Origin: Eudromia elegans | Taxonomy: Eukaryota; Chordata; Aves; Tinamiformes; Tinamidae | Length of the DNA stretch: 64,000 nt | Direction of reading: 5' to 3' | Assembly: GCA_003342815.1 (NCBI GenBank) | Contig: PTEX01000032.1 | Span: 2,053,644 to 2,117,643, forward strand | Shown here: piece by piece, positions 33,553 through 46,200 of the stretch | Layout: each line of letters opens with the position of its first letter | Numbering within the stretch: position 1 is the first letter of the stretch | The notes under the pieces: model-generated | What the model saw: the letters and a program-made list of their open reading frames with translations, nothing else | The model's database searches: none | Told to the model about the DNA's origin: nothing | Translations under genes and position numbers: made by a program

Positions 33553-36330
33553 TGTTTAGGGAAAGCTTTCTGCAAAGGAGAGAACTGGGCCCCCTGAGCA
33601 CACCCAACAAGCAGCAGGGCAATCTCATTAACAGAAGAACCTGGGGACACCATCACCATTCAAGTAGGTTCAAGTTCGTGCCGTGGCCGCTGCTTGTGCC
33701 GGTCGTCAGCCTTTAAGGCCCATAGTCAGGATGGCTCACGGCAAACACGCGTTTCAGGATAAGACAAAAGAGAAGGAATAACACGGAAAATGGGGGTAGC
33801 AAGCACAAAACGCAGCACAGCAGCCAGAGCAGCAGGCGCAGCAGAGGTAGGAGCAGCCTGACGTTCCACTCTCCCAGTCATCCAGATTAATGAGCTCTAG
33901 AAACGTAGGGTCCCACTGTATTAATATCCATTATATAATGTGCTTCCTCACTGACTAAACAGAAGATTCCGGATGCCTGGGGTATGGACAGTTTCTTTCA
34001 GAATATAATGGGCCCAAACTGATTTTAGACACAGGTCCCTTTCCCTGGAGACAGTTCCTAATGACCTCCAATGCTACAACGGCATGACAAAAGTATACAA
34101 CAGTCACATTAGCCTAGACAGATCTTTCCCAATCACCCTCACTCCTGAAGGTAGTCCATCATATCTTATTCATAAAATTGGTATTTTTCTCTGTTTGTTC
34201 TCATATAGTCTTTCTACTGTTGTCCATTGCATTATAATAAAATACAGTCGATCTACTTTCTGTGGACAAACCACACTGTCCTACGTAACAGGGGCCAATG
34301 CTTCTCCTAGGCTGTTCCTTTATTTTAGTTCTCTCTCATAGTATTTAGTTGTACTACAAGTGTTTTATTAAATTATACTACTGGAAATTGCCAATATTAC
34401 AAAAACATAATTATAATGGATGTAGATGTTTTGGAAATACAGCTTCCAATCTGATATTTACTCCTGCTGGAAACTCCGGAAGGATTTTGCTTCCTATTTG
34501 CGCTTGTCTCCACGCAACAAGGTGCGGGTCTGTCCCAAAACAAATTAGTATTTTTTCAGCCATACTGTCAAATTAAAACATTTCTTTCTGCTTACAAGGC
34601 TGAAAGCCACAATTTTCAAACATTAATTACACTCACTGTTGGTAGGGAGCACATACACACGGATACATTAAAAAGATGGCAGCTTTCCAAAAAAATCTAG
34701 CAGCCAAAAATATTAAACATTAGTAATTTATAAGGAATGATCTGGTTTTAAGAAAATATGAACCTTTTGCTTAACTGTACTTTTTATATATACACTATGA
34801 AGAAAAATAAATATCCTTTCTCTATACATTGGACTTACGCGGTCAAATTTTAAGAGGAAAATAAAGTTCCTGAAATGCCCAGGAATTCACTGGTTTTAGT
34901 AGCTCAGGGAAACCGTAGATGCCTGATAAGAAGAGTCACAACAAAACTATGACCACCTTCTCCTGCAGACCCTTCCCACCCCTGCAAACGGCAGCTCTGC
35001 GGGACCCGGGCAGCTCAGGGGAGGGTGAGTGCTCCTGCAGGGTCACTCTGGTGTATGGCCGGGCAGCCCTCGCTTCCCTGCCTGGGAGGGCAGAGGCATC
35101 GATATCACACCAGCGGAGCGGGTCGCCTGTTTGTGTGTTTTGTTCTAATAATGCTCCGGGACAAACGCCGAGGAGCGACATCTGCAATATTTACAGTGAC
35201 CAAGTGCTAGTACCACGTGTGTGTGTCTCTGTGCAGAACAATTTGTGAATGTCTCATTAAAATGTACTTTTTGTTCCTTTCCTTTTTACCTTAAACTGGT
35301 TCAGCTCCTTCTTGGCTTTCGCTACTTCCTGGGACACAAATGTCAAATTGCACAATATTAAAACAGCTACTCCAGTTTGCGTTTTTCATTTTTTTTTTTT
35401 AAACCTATCCTTAGCTGCATTATTCTGACACATTCTGTGGTCAAAGAAATCATTTGGAAATTCATATGTTCAAAATGATTTGTCATTCTCCCTTTATTTT
35501 GCTTATTCCTAGGACAGCTACTTACAACAGCTACGCTGGCCTGCCATGCAGCACATGAGAGCTCACTCGGTGCATGCCAGCGCCGCGCGCTGCTGTTCAC
35601 TGTGGTCACACACATGCCACCCCTGCACATTCCACTGGAAACATGGGAATGGGAAACGCGGGAATGGGGTCACGTGGACAGCCAATGTATTCCAAAACAC
35701 TGAGAAGAAATATGAAATCAGATATAATCTTCTCCAACTCAAAGAGGGTAATTAAGAGAGCTGTGGAGAAGAAACATGCCTGTCTGCTATCACATGTCCG
35801 GCAGTACCTTTAAATTATTTTATTACTTGCCATATGTTTTGCTATTTTCCCTTAGTGTTTATATACTTATATAAAAACTCTGCTTATGTATATGCAACAC
35901 ATTAGCTTTTATGGGAACAAATCAAATATAATAGGCAAAAGGTACTTTACTTTTACACGAAAGGTATGACCAAAAGTAGAGCATAAGGAACGGTAGGGAC
36001 CCAGAGCTGTTCCTGTCCATCGAATACTTCTTTTTATATGTTCAATAAATTGACCAAGGAAAGTGCACATGCCTCCAGCCAGTCAAAGTTTTACTGTTCT
36101 CCCGTGGAACATCCACCCACTCTGTTCCCATTACACTTCTTTGCAGCTTCTGATTGCAGAAGAATATAAAAACCATAACTAGGTAAGACTGAAATGAAGC
36201 AGGGATAGGGCTAAGCCGTAAACTCAGGATGCAAACTTTCCCAAAGTCTGGAGGTGTTTGAAGCCAGCATTTTGGCTCGGCCCCATCCTTAATTTGAAGC
36301 AGCATCTGGCAGGCCAAATGCTGCACAGAG
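33553..36330. other. Long non-coding stretch
   Basis: No supported gene. The 34940-35190 segment is GC-richer and open on both strands, and it contains a good donor-like AGG|GTGAGT near 35025 without a convincing partner acceptor. A T-run of 12 lies near 35390. 34600-34860 is AT-rich with no frames. Confidence 0.45.
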
Positions 36331-36334
36331 CCTG

Positions 36335-36475
36335 GCACGAGGAACGGCCGAGTCCCCCGCGCCGCGGAGGGCTGGGAGAGACGCTCCCTCGGGGAGGAAC
36401 GCGGCTTCGCGGGGAGCGCCGGGTCGCAGCTGCCGGGGGACCGGGGCTCCCCGTGTCCCCGCGGTGTTTGCTCTC
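36335..36475. promoter_or_regulatory. Short dense CpG cluster (orphan mini CpG island)
   Basis: By eye about 20 CpG dinucleotides fall in roughly 130 bases, including CCCGCGCCGCGGAG, GAACGCGGCTTCGCGGGGAGCGCCGGGTCGC and CCCCGCGG. It is the sharpest CpG concentration in the window and is bordered on both sides by ordinary sequence. Such clusters often mark promoters or unmethylated enhancers. No coding exon or TATA box was recognised beside it. Frames on both strands through it (92 and 100 codons) reflect lack of stops. Confidence 0.4.
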
Positions 36476-37212
36476 AAGGAGAGCAGCAAGGACGGGAAGC
36501 CCATCCTTTGTTCACACAGGGGCTCCCATCCTCTGAGCTCCCTGTTCGGCTCCCTGCCCTTTCCCGGATACCTCAGCCCTGGGCTCCTCAAGGGGATGGT
36601 TGATCTGCAAAAGCATCCAGGAGCCTAAAGAAGCACAAAGGTGCCACATGGATCTTCCTTAGGAACAGGAGACATTTCTATAGTGCCTTGAGCCCTGTAT
36701 TCCCAGCAACTTGGAAAGCCCAAAACACCTCTGAAAACCTCACTACCTGCAACCTTAGGTCAGGTTGAGGCTTCCAGCTGAAAACTCACAATTTTCCACA
36801 CCAAACAGACAAGGGCTTTTATACCAATGTTTCTCCATTTAATGTTAATTGATAGCTCATTACCTCTGAAAAACCTATCCATGTGTTTTAGCAGGATTGA
36901 ACTCAACCAAAAAGAAGTGGCTTTTTAGACACTATGAGGAACATTTCACAATAGGATCTGCATTTTTCTAGAGCTCTGTAATTAAAGTATGCGCTTACGT
37001 GACCACAACATTTTTAAACAGCTGGCACATGGGGCTGAAAAAATAATTAGTTTTCAATAAAAAAGTTGCTTTTTATTACCCAGGCAAAGTTCTCCAGTGA
37101 CTTTTAAGGATCTGCCAAGTGAAATTCAAAAATGAAAATAGAGTCTCTATGCTGGCTGTTAGCCAAGCTGAATGAAACACGAATACACTGATTTGTGCCA
37201 AGTATTAGACAT
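36476..37212. other. Non-coding stretch, nothing recognised
   Basis: Composition falls back to AT-rich within 150 bases of the CpG cluster. No frames, repeats or motifs were noted. Confidence 0.5.
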
Positions 37213-37260
37213 GCTGAACTGAGGCAAAGTGGTTAAGTATCTCCCCAGGTTTAATGTTAC
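37213..37260 (-). mobile_element. MIR-like SINE remnant, antisense
   Basis: GCTGAACTGAGGCAAAGTGGTTAAGTATCTCCCCAGGTTTAA follows the reverse complement of the MIR 3' core (gaaACTGAGGCacAGaGtGGTTAAGTgaCTtgCCCAGGTcacA). About 45 collinear bases with moderate divergence. Confidence 0.55.
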
Positions 37261-37484
37261 ATAAAACAGTGTATCTGCCCCCAAAAATGCTGCACTCGGG
37301 GGCCCACCACTGTGGCTTTCGCTCGTTTTATCCTTCTTCTCCCAGCAGTCAGGAAATGAAAAAGTGGTTCAGAAGACAACCGAAATACTTCTCCCCGAGA
37401 AGCCGAGACCCTTGGCAGTCGCTGCTATATATTCAATTTTAACCGTTAAATAATTAGGGGTAGGGAGAAGAAACCCAGTAACAA

Positions 37485-37820
37485 ACGGGGTCTCGCAAGT
37501 CCACGACAGGCCGGAGCTGCCGCACGCGGCGGCGCGGCAGGATTAAGCCTCATCCGCTGCATTTCTCCATTTTACCACTTTTGCTTTGCTGATAAAAAGG
37601 GTTCTTGAGAGACAATTTTATTTTACGTTAGCAAGTCTATAATCCCCATAGCTGGAAGCATCCGCGCGCAGATGAAGCTTTACGGCGGTATCCGAGAATG
37701 AGCCTATGGATCTTAGCCACTCGGATAATGGCTCCTTATGTGCTTCTTCCCATTACGAGTCCAGCTTATAACTCTCTCTGCATTTATATTAATGATAATG
37801 TCTTTACATACAGGCAACCT
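37485..37820. promoter_or_regulatory. Candidate regulatory element with CpG cluster and inverted repeat
   Basis: A compact CpG cluster (GGCCGGAGCTGCCGCACGCG and following, about 37509-37540) grades into an AT-balanced segment that still holds isolated CpGs (TCCGCGCGCAGATGAAG, TTACGGCGGTATCCGAG). TATCCGAG (37689-37696) and CTCGGATA (37720-37727) form a perfect 8-bp inverted repeat, and GGATTAAGCC is an OTX/PITX-type site. The mixture resembles a conserved enhancer or an unmethylated regulatory region. Confidence 0.25.
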
Positions 37821-38124
37821 ACGCAGAATAAGGAAACTGGTAAGAGAACACGAGTTCGCTGGTCAGAGCATAAAATACTTTCTGCTGAAACAAGAGGCTC
37901 AACAGCAAGAATTTACAGACGAATCTCCTGGAAGATGCTATCACGCCCCCAAAGTTCCCAGGTGCCTTAATCTTCTCCCACACTTGACAAAAGGAGATAA
38001 GATAGAACCTAAGTTCTGGTTGCTTCGCCTTTCTCATCAATTAATTCCCGGATACTCGAAGAAACGTTCGCTTGGAATTGATCGCACTCCAATCCCGGCT
38101 CCTGGTTGCTCCCATTGCCAGTGA
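37738..38124 (+). CDS. Unrecognised open frame (128 codons), probably chance
   Basis: The frame has a hydrophobic start (VQLITLSAFILMIMSL, residues about 8-23) followed by a basic and polar stretch (NLRRIRKLVREHEF, then KQEAQQQEF). Within it, an acceptor-like TTTACATACAG ends at 37813 and a strong donor ACTG|GTAAGAG lies at 37839|37840, framing a 26-nt possible microexon. If that intron boundary were real, the frame beyond it would not be translated as drawn. Another frame (37698-37970) overlaps it in a different phase. No family recognised. Confidence 0.07.
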   Translation: MCFFPLRVQLITLSAFILMIMSLHTGNLRRIRKLVREHEFAGQSIKYFLLKQEAQQQEFTDESPGRCYHAPKVPRCLNLLPHLTKGDKIEPKFWLLRLSHQLIPGYSKKRSLGIDRTPIPAPGCSHCQ

Positions 38125-39079
38125 TCCCAACTTATATGGTGGGATGGCAACCAGCAGCCAAGCGACTATGGCAAGAACCAAACACACCGTGATTTAAGCC
38201 AGAACCTAACGGTACTCTGGCCCAGTCCACTCCACAGCTGCAGTAGGGGTTTTTTTATAGTACAATTTGTCTACTGATTTATTACTATTGTTAAATGGAT
38301 TCTGAAATTTGCTTAAACATTTGTGTTTGAAGTTGAGGGAAAAAGGGCTTCATTAGCAAAGGTTGAGTCCAATAAAATGGAAACAAGTCCACTGTCCCCC
38401 AGCTCCCATCTATGAGCTCTGAAAAATTAAACAAATTGTGGTAAACGAGTTCCAAGGACAGGGGGAAGAGAGGCAGATTTGTATTTCATGCTCCAATAAG
38501 GATAATTACCACACTATTGTTAATTTAATATATAAATACAGGCAGGATGGAAATAGATGTCAGAGTCTGAACGTGCTATCAGACGCCCTTTCATAGCGCA
38601 ATGCTAAAGCAAGCCAAACCTGGAATCAGTTCCTTCAAAATATATTTTAATTAAAACACATGGGCTATTTTCAGGTGAACAAAATTAGAGCGGATTCAAT
38701 GGCAAAGGGCTGGCTGAGGCTGCGTGTGCACACAGAGAAACCTGGTGCTAAATCACTGCAGCAAAGGTGCTCTGTCCAGAAGGCTTTCAAGTATCACAAG
38801 TAAAATAAGTCTGGGTTGCTTAAGTTCTTACAGCTGATCCCCTTTCATGGAAAAAGCCAATTACAGATCACAGATGTCTCGACTAATCCTTTTAAATATC
38901 ACAGAGGCAGGAAATAATGTGAAAGTGCAATAAATGATAATTTGTATAGCTCGGGCAGCGGTGCAATAAGAGGGCACGCAGAAAACAAACACAAAAAGGC
39001 TCAAATGTACAAAAAAAAAAAAAAAAAAAAGAAGGCTTATATTAACATTCAAACTCAGTATCTCAAGACTGGAGAGCCT
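38125..39079. other. Non-coding stretch with a 20-A run
   Basis: AT-rich. A run of 20 A lies at 39011-39030. No gene or element body is seen next to it. Confidence 0.5.
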
Positions 39080-39132
39080 GGGCTAGATCCTGCTCTGATT
39101 TACAGCCTGTAAATCCCTTTCAACTGCATGGA
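39080..39132. mobile_element. Ancient palindromic MITE-like remnant
   Basis: GGGCTAGATCCTGCTCTGATTTACAGCCTGTAAATCC...TTTCAACTGCATGGAG matches the left arm and centre of the family (gGGCcAGATCCTGCTCTcagTTACAccgGTGTAAATCCagagTaACTcCATtGActgCAaTGGAG). The right arm is not recognisable. Confidence 0.5.
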
Positions 39133-42100
39133 GGAAAAATTAAGCACAGAATGGCTGCCTGCGCTATTGAATTACATGTTCCTCCTCCCTTCGCCTCCCT
39201 CCCCCTATTTCAAAACTGCATTTTTTTCTAACTTTTGTATAATTCCCAAAGTTTATTTTAATCAAGGGAAAGGCAAATTCTGTTTTCTAATAGCACCTGC
39301 ATCTTTCCAAGGCATATGTCTGGTAATTAGCATGGTGGGAGCATTAGCATAAATATACAAAGAAATTTGATTTTAGAACACAAATACCGGTTTTGCTATG
39401 GAGCAATACAGGACAGGTGACAGGCCCAGCTGGGAAACCTCTTTTTCATTTTTCTGTGACCACAAATCAGACATCTTGGGCTCACAGCAGGACAGGCTCT
39501 ACTGGCAGTAATTGGCACCATCTGTAGCTGTCAGAGCCCTGCCTGGCATTCCAGCATTTCATCTTTCCAGTCAAGGCATTCATCACTAGTCCAAAACTCA
39601 GCCAGCTGACACTGAAAGATTAACTTGCATTGATTTGCTTGGATAAGCTCGCCTGTGCTCAGTTGGTACTGAACGTTCCTGTTTAATAGCCATCACCATC
39701 ACAAGATGTTTACAAGGTGATCGTCTGCTTAGCTTTTTACCATTCCCCTTCTCGGGCCTAACGTCTCTGCAATTATTACAATTTGGGAGATAATGAATTA
39801 AAAGAAAGGCAAGAGGACACAGCCAGCAGTTGCAGGGAGGGAGAGCTCTAATGAAAGGATTAGAAATTCACTGTGGTGGCTGTTTGCTGGTCCCAAATAA
39901 GCAGCATCTCCCACTCCACGTGCATCCAGAGGCCAAACTTGTTGATTTGGGGGCTTGGCAATGGACCGGGTCTCCTCCAGCTGTCAGTCTGCACAATGAA
40001 ACTAAACAAAATCCCTCTTATTTTCAATGGCAATTTTCCAGTACCAGGCTAATTTGGTTTACATTTTCCAGGAAGGCTTTATGGTAGCTACGCCAGACGC
40101 AAAGCTCAGCCTCTTTTTCTTAATCACCTAATGCTGTACCTGCGTACCAGAGTTTTGAAGCCTCTGACGTGTTCGAAGCGCGCAGAACTTCACCTTTCAC
40201 AGTCATACGAGGGTCATTACTATTTCCATTTAGAAATCTAACGTGCTCTGTGCAATGTTTTCGAGTGAACAAATTACAACTTGAAAGTTACAATTTTATG
40301 TCCGTTTTAGTAAATCAATTTGACTTCCCAGGCAAACCTAAGACAGGGAAAAACCGTGAGCTCCTCTTAAACGACCTTCCTCTTCCTTGATAATATAAGT
40401 AAAGATTCTTCTGTTAGTAAATAAGAGGGATTAAGTGGTTTGCTGCCCTTTTTTTTTTTAAATCACTTCTTACACCCTATCAACATCCTGCTCACAAAAA
40501 AACTGCCCTCTTTTCTGAGCAGGTCATGGCCAGGCGCCTCCTTCACACAGCCCCAGGTCAGACAACAGCCTACAGAAACCCCTGTCATGGAGCTTCTCGG
40601 TACTACTTCGGATCAGGGACTTCGCTCGTGTGCGGGGGGCCTGTCCATCAAGCTACACCAAAAAAAGACTATTTTTCTTGTTAATATGAAGATAGGGTGA
40701 ATGGTATTCCACCAGACAGCGGTATTTGGAAAAGCTTACAGAAACTGCATGTATTTTAAGCGATCTCTGTTAAAAGCATTTTTCAGCCACAGCAGAAACA
40801 CTCCGGAGTGTTTGCAAGACATTTGTGGGATAAAACAAAGAAAGAGTTAAGCATGAAAGAGTATTAAGTCATCTGGTTTGGAGAGATTTTTGTATTAGAT
40901 CTTGTTCATTTATTAAGTGTAATGTGATAGCGGCCAGATGATTAATCCAGTGTTGTGGGAGTGAGGTAAGGGAGGAGATAAAAACGGCTATCGGGAGCGG
41001 AGAGGAAGAGAGCGCGGAGGGGGAGCTCGGGGAGGGCCGGGTGCCACGTTGGTGCTTGCAGGGTGTGAGAGGGCCTGGGCAAGGACGTCTCCCCATGGTG
41101 GCCCTGGTCCGCTGGAGGTCCCCGTGCAGGACAAGGGAGCAGCAGGGCTGCATTTTGGGAGAAGCCTCCTCTCCAACACCAACGTGTTCAGTACACCTTC
41201 TGCATCTACAGAGAGGGAGATTTTGCTCCCTTTCCCCTTGCACTTAGTGTTGTCTTGCCCATCTGTCCCCACGGATAAGTGGAGCTGGGGCTGCTCCACC
41301 AGCAAAGCAGAAATGATGCCAGGTGGATTGAAGCAGCACGGAGAGCAGAGTGTCTGCAGGACTTGTAAATCCCTGTTATTAATTAATGGATACAGTCGCC
41401 TTTGGCAAGAATAGCCTAGAGAGCAACCAGAGCTATCAACAGCGCAGACTGACAAAGACCTAAAAACAGCCAAATTCCTCCAGAAAATCTCACTGCTTTT
41501 CACTGTGTATCTTACAACAGTTATTCACACCCAGCTTTATTCTGTACATATTCACTATTTGACTTGAAACTCTAGAATTCAATTGCCAGGAAGGTGCCTC
41601 TAGGACAGCGACAAGGCATTTGGTTACCCCATGGCGGCCGGGGCCATACAGGTCTGCACAGCCCCGATCGTGGGGCAGCTCCCGGGCTGGCAGCTTGCCG
41701 GCAGGAGGCAGATGTTGCAGAGCACCAACACAAGCAGATCCCCTGGTGACGGGTATGGCCGAGTTTGCAGAATTCATTGTACAAGGGGGCACGAGGGGAA
41801 AGGCTTGGGGTCAGCCAGCGGTTTCACCCACTAACAAGCTCCCTTGACAGGTCTCAGCCCAACGGCCAGGAATAGGGAGCCACCAGCACAGGAAGAGACT
41901 TCTCGCGAGTGGGGACTGCTCAGTGGAATCGGCCTCAGCACCAACTTCTACATATACAGGAGGTGGCTACAGGAATTAGGCCAGCCAGGATTGCTCCAAG
42001 GGGATAGCAAGTCCTGTGGGGTGGAGAAATGCATGGGGATTGTTCCAAAATCCTCTCCTTCCACCCATTTTGGCACATTGTTAAAACAAAGCCTACTTCT

Positions 42101-42989
42101 GCTCCCCAAAAACGCACCGTCTCCACAGCTCCATGACGGGAGCCACAGTGGCACCATCCTGCCGACGTGCACAACTCACTGCACGAGTGGGATGTCACCT
42201 CCAGAGCCGGACGGGTGGAAGGGCCAACACTACCATGCGAGTGACCACAAGCACGAGAGACGCAGGAGACCCTCTCTCTGCTATCGGTAGAGACACAGCA
42301 GACCTTTCCTCTCCTGACCTCTCTGAATCACCGTCACCAGAGCTGGTCGTCTTGGAACAGACCAGGACACGAAGACATTTGAGTAATGTGCAATAAAACA
42401 GTGCCATGTTCACTAGGAATAAAATAATTATAGGAGAAAAGACACATTTCTGGGACCCTTTCTGAAAAAAAGCACCTTATTCACACAACTAAGCAGTATC
42501 TGGTCACTATGGGCAAGACTACAAAAGTCTGGCCCGTTAGAGGTTTATGACAGCAACATTTTTTTAAAGGAGACATATCTTTACTTGGCAAGAATTGCAA
42601 CGAATCTATCACGTTTGGAGAAAAAAAAAAAAAAAAGAAAAGAAAAACTCTTAATTTCCATTTATTTAAAAGCTTTCCAGTTTACACAGTTCCAGAAAAA
42701 AAGCTTCAGAATGTTACCCTTTCTGGCTTGGAAACAAGAGAGCAAACAAGAGCACGTTCAACCTTATTACTTTTTTAAACGTCATGATCACTATGCTAGT
42801 GTCATGAGTTTTTAAAAAGGGCTTTTTTTAAAGTACCTGTCAGTTACAACATCAGGTTTGATAAATCACTGGCTGCAAATGTAGACTAAAGCTTTGGGCA
42901 TTGCAAAGCGTACTTCCCGAAATGACTACTGCATTGTGTATCTTAATTAGGAGAAATCCAACTTGACCAACATCACTGAACCTTTTCTA
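39133..42989. other. Long non-coding stretch with GC-richer interval
   Basis: 40980-41340 and 41600-42330 are GC-richer and open on both strands (up to 171 codons reverse, 148 forward), but frames coincide in several phases and no domain is seen. GCGCGGAGGGGGAGCTCGGG (about 41011-41030) is a small CpG cluster. A16 lies at 42621-42636 within an A/G-rich run. On the minus strand, AATAAA (complement of 42661-42666) could serve the exon-like segment just above it. Confidence 0.4.
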
Positions 42990-43239
42990 TCAAACTCTGG
43001 CTTCTTTTTCAGTGTCTCTTAGCTTGGTCCACTCCCTCCTAAAATACGCATGAAACCTGAAAACAGCTGAAATTGCCCCATATATGGAGAATAAACACGA
43101 GACACACACCAGGGACCAACACACACTAAATAGGAGTGTGCAGCAGAGCAGGGTGCCCCTCTTGGCTACATAGCTGTGAAACTCTGCAGGCCAAGTATCG
43201 TTCCCTGGAGCTGCTGGCCCCATTTGCTCCGTGTTTATT
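42990..43239 (-). CDS. Possible terminal coding exon with one membrane segment, unrecognised
   Basis: On the minus strand a pyrimidine-rich run ending TGTTGTTCCAG places an acceptor at about 43240-43242. The frame behind it stays open to a stop at 42990 and contains an internal ATG at 43223 (77 codons from there). The predicted peptide has an NDT glycosylation sequon, then a cysteine-rich hydrophobic stretch of about 30 residues (LLCCTLLFSVCWSLVCVSCL and on), then a basic charged tail (FRREWTKLRDTEKEARV). This is the layout of a small single-pass membrane protein C-terminus. AATAAA is available on the same strand about 325 bases downstream (42661-42666). I do not recognise the protein, and 77 codons can arise by chance. 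Confidence 0.15.
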
Positions 43240-46200
43240 CTGGAACAACAGAGCAGAACTTACTCCTCTGCAAACAGGAAGCTCCTACTAATAAAAAATA
43301 CCATGGAAGGGCAGATTAGGGAGCGCAGTCTGAATTTATAAGCAATGAAGACCTGGTTTGGTATTTGTCAAAAACAAGAAGCTAAGAACAATTATAAGAA
43401 AACATTAGAGAACAGAGGGGCTGAGAGAGCGATTTTAAGATTTTCAGCTTGTGAAAGTGGATGTCAAAAGGATTTACATCTGCACGCAGCATGAAGAAAG
43501 TGCCTGGGTGTTTTGCCACCTCACCTCTTACCTTTCTCTTGCAATCATCTAGCAACTTTCCTTCCAAAGGACAGCATTTATACCTCGTTGGAAAATACAA
43601 GCTAGGTAAATTTTATGTACTGAAACAACGTGAATACAAAGTTGGTTTGAACCAATTGTATAAAAGCAGCTGAAACAGATACAGTGTGCACGATAGATGC
43701 ATCTCTGGCTTGAAAGTCTTCATGAGAAATAATTCCTCTGGGCAAAAGAAATCAAAACACTCGGTTGGATTCCAGGAATTGAAACATTGGATTTCAGGAA
43801 TTTCCTCTGCCATTATTAGGATCTCCACCAAAATGAACTATTAAAAGCAAGCCTTGTTTTTCAACCCTATCAATAGCACTTCATCAAAAGTTTACATAAC
43901 TCTTAGAGCCAGATACAAAACGTCAACAGATTGCAGTTAAATGCACCATAGATACAGAATACTCCTGCAGAAGGTTTCATTAAGTCTAACATGATTTACA
44001 GGACTTAAGACACATTGCTTCAAGATTTTTATATCGCTGCAGTAAGTACTCCAGGGATGTTTCGACCCACTTGAAATTGTTTTAGCTGTGCTATTACCTG
44101 GGTCAAAACTGATGGCAGCATATATCAATTAGACTGCAGCAGTTTAATACCTGCTTCTATGCATCTGGTCACTCAGAGATTCTCATCCCAAGATTTCCAT
44201 ACCCTGAAAAGAATATTAAAACACAAACCTGGAATGGGCTAAGACTACCTCATTTATTTAAGAAGCAGCTTTAAAGAAATGACACCGGGAGATTGTGCCC
44301 ATTCAGATTACAGATGTCCCCTCCATCCAGCCACAGAATGCTAACAGCTTTCTCCTTATTACTGCTCAGTGTTTGCCTTGACCATACTGAAGATTATAGG
44401 GCAGCACTGTCTACCTAAGGAGGATCAGCAGACCAGACTTTTAGGAGGTCAGCTGAACTAGTGTCACTAACATCAATTCATTCTGGTCTAGAATCTGGTC
44501 CCTCACGTTTTCCTATTTTGATCGCTGTAAATACAGAGTATTTTTTTTAAATTGACGCTTTTCACCAGTTTACTACAACATGGTCAAAGATACCTTGTTA
44601 GTAACAGATGAGAGGCTTAATCTGCTACTGTAAGGAGTTTTGTACGGGGTCAAAGGCTGCAATATTGAGGAACACATGCCTCACTTCCCTGCTCCACAGT
44701 GAGGGTATTTGGGGTTGCTGCAAACACCCATTTTGATACTTGGTACTTACACAGTGAGAAGCGATCTGCAGCTAAGCGACTTTCCACTGTCATAGAGAGA
44801 GAACCCCCAGGCCACTAGTGCCTGCACACGGTTACGCTCCTCTGAGCTGTGCGCTGCTCTGCGTGCGTTATGTCCTGCATGGGCAATTTTTAGCATACGA
44901 AAAAACAGGCTGAAAAGATTAATCAGATCAGACTAATCAGAATGTACTGCTTTTCTGTGCCTCTTCTTCAAACCCTACAGATGTGTATATCCAAAGTGCC
45001 TATTCTAGCAAAGAGAACATGAGCTTTCTAGACCTTTTGCTCCTCACCTGTGAGTACCAAGACATTAAATAGCAACAAAGACTAAAACACTAAAAGCATC
45101 GAAAGTCTCATGGTCAACAAAAGTATCAGGCTTAATAACACTGTTATGCAAAGAACTGCACATATAAAACATCTCAAAATCTAATTTGCATCTCATGCGG
45201 TAGTAGCGTTTTTGCAATAAAATTGTTAGAGCTCTGCAAAAGCTTAATAAAAGAAGAAATCATGGCTGCAAAAGTAGAAAGCTGCAGGGTTTGCCCTCCA
45301 AACTTTCCAATGGGGAAATCCATTTCCTTTAACACAACTGTGTGCAGTTTTACAGTGGTCCTGCTTCTGCATGAATTTCAGAATACATTTACAAGAAAAT
45401 TCATTATATGAAACATTTATCCCATGAATAAATTAGAGACTCTGAAATACAGCGCAATAAAACTTTTGCTGCTAGAAAGATTTTTATGGGTGAAATAATG
45501 TGAAAATTAGTAACATTAAATATGATTCTCCTTAACCCAGAATAGTCACCACACAATTATTTTGACATGTTCTGGCATCCATCATCATAGATCTAGTCAA
45601 AGAGTGTTATAGAACAGATCTTGAACCCTTTTAAAAAGGATCAAGGAATACACAAAAAAGGGACAGTGGAAAGGCAGGTTTTCAATCCTGAGCTGATGAA
45701 GAGAGCATTTTTTGCCACTGTTCAACAAAAGCAAGAACATGCTTTTCCAAAGGGTTTTATTCAGTTCTTGAGTGGATAAGAAAATATTTTTACTTTGTTG
45801 TGTGTTAGGTACAAGACTGTAGCTTAGGGTAAATGCACTTAATTAGACCAGCCTCTATATGTTATCAAACACAATGACCATAGCCTGCAGAGTCTGCTCA
45901 GGCATTAGATCCTCTCTCAGCTAAAAAACTCTGCTCTGTATGCAGTGCTGTCATGCTGTCCCGTGCCAACAGGTTAACTAGCCACAGATCCCACTAATAA
46001 ACTGTTGGTGCGAGCCCATGATGGGGCAGATCCTGCCACCCTTCCTCATGCAGAAGTTGGGACACCTGGAACTTGATCTTCTCCCTGGAGAGCTCAGTGC
46101 TTGGTGACTACAGAAATGCAGTTTCAAGGTAGAGTGACAAGGTCGGGGAGATCTCTCACATACTGATCTCAATTGATTACCAAGGACATCCTTAGACTAA

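Noticed and set aside
40988-41503. 171-codon reverse frame
   Set aside because: A forward 121-codon frame and another reverse frame overlap it; proline/serine-rich C-terminus comes from GC-rich DNA; no family recognised.
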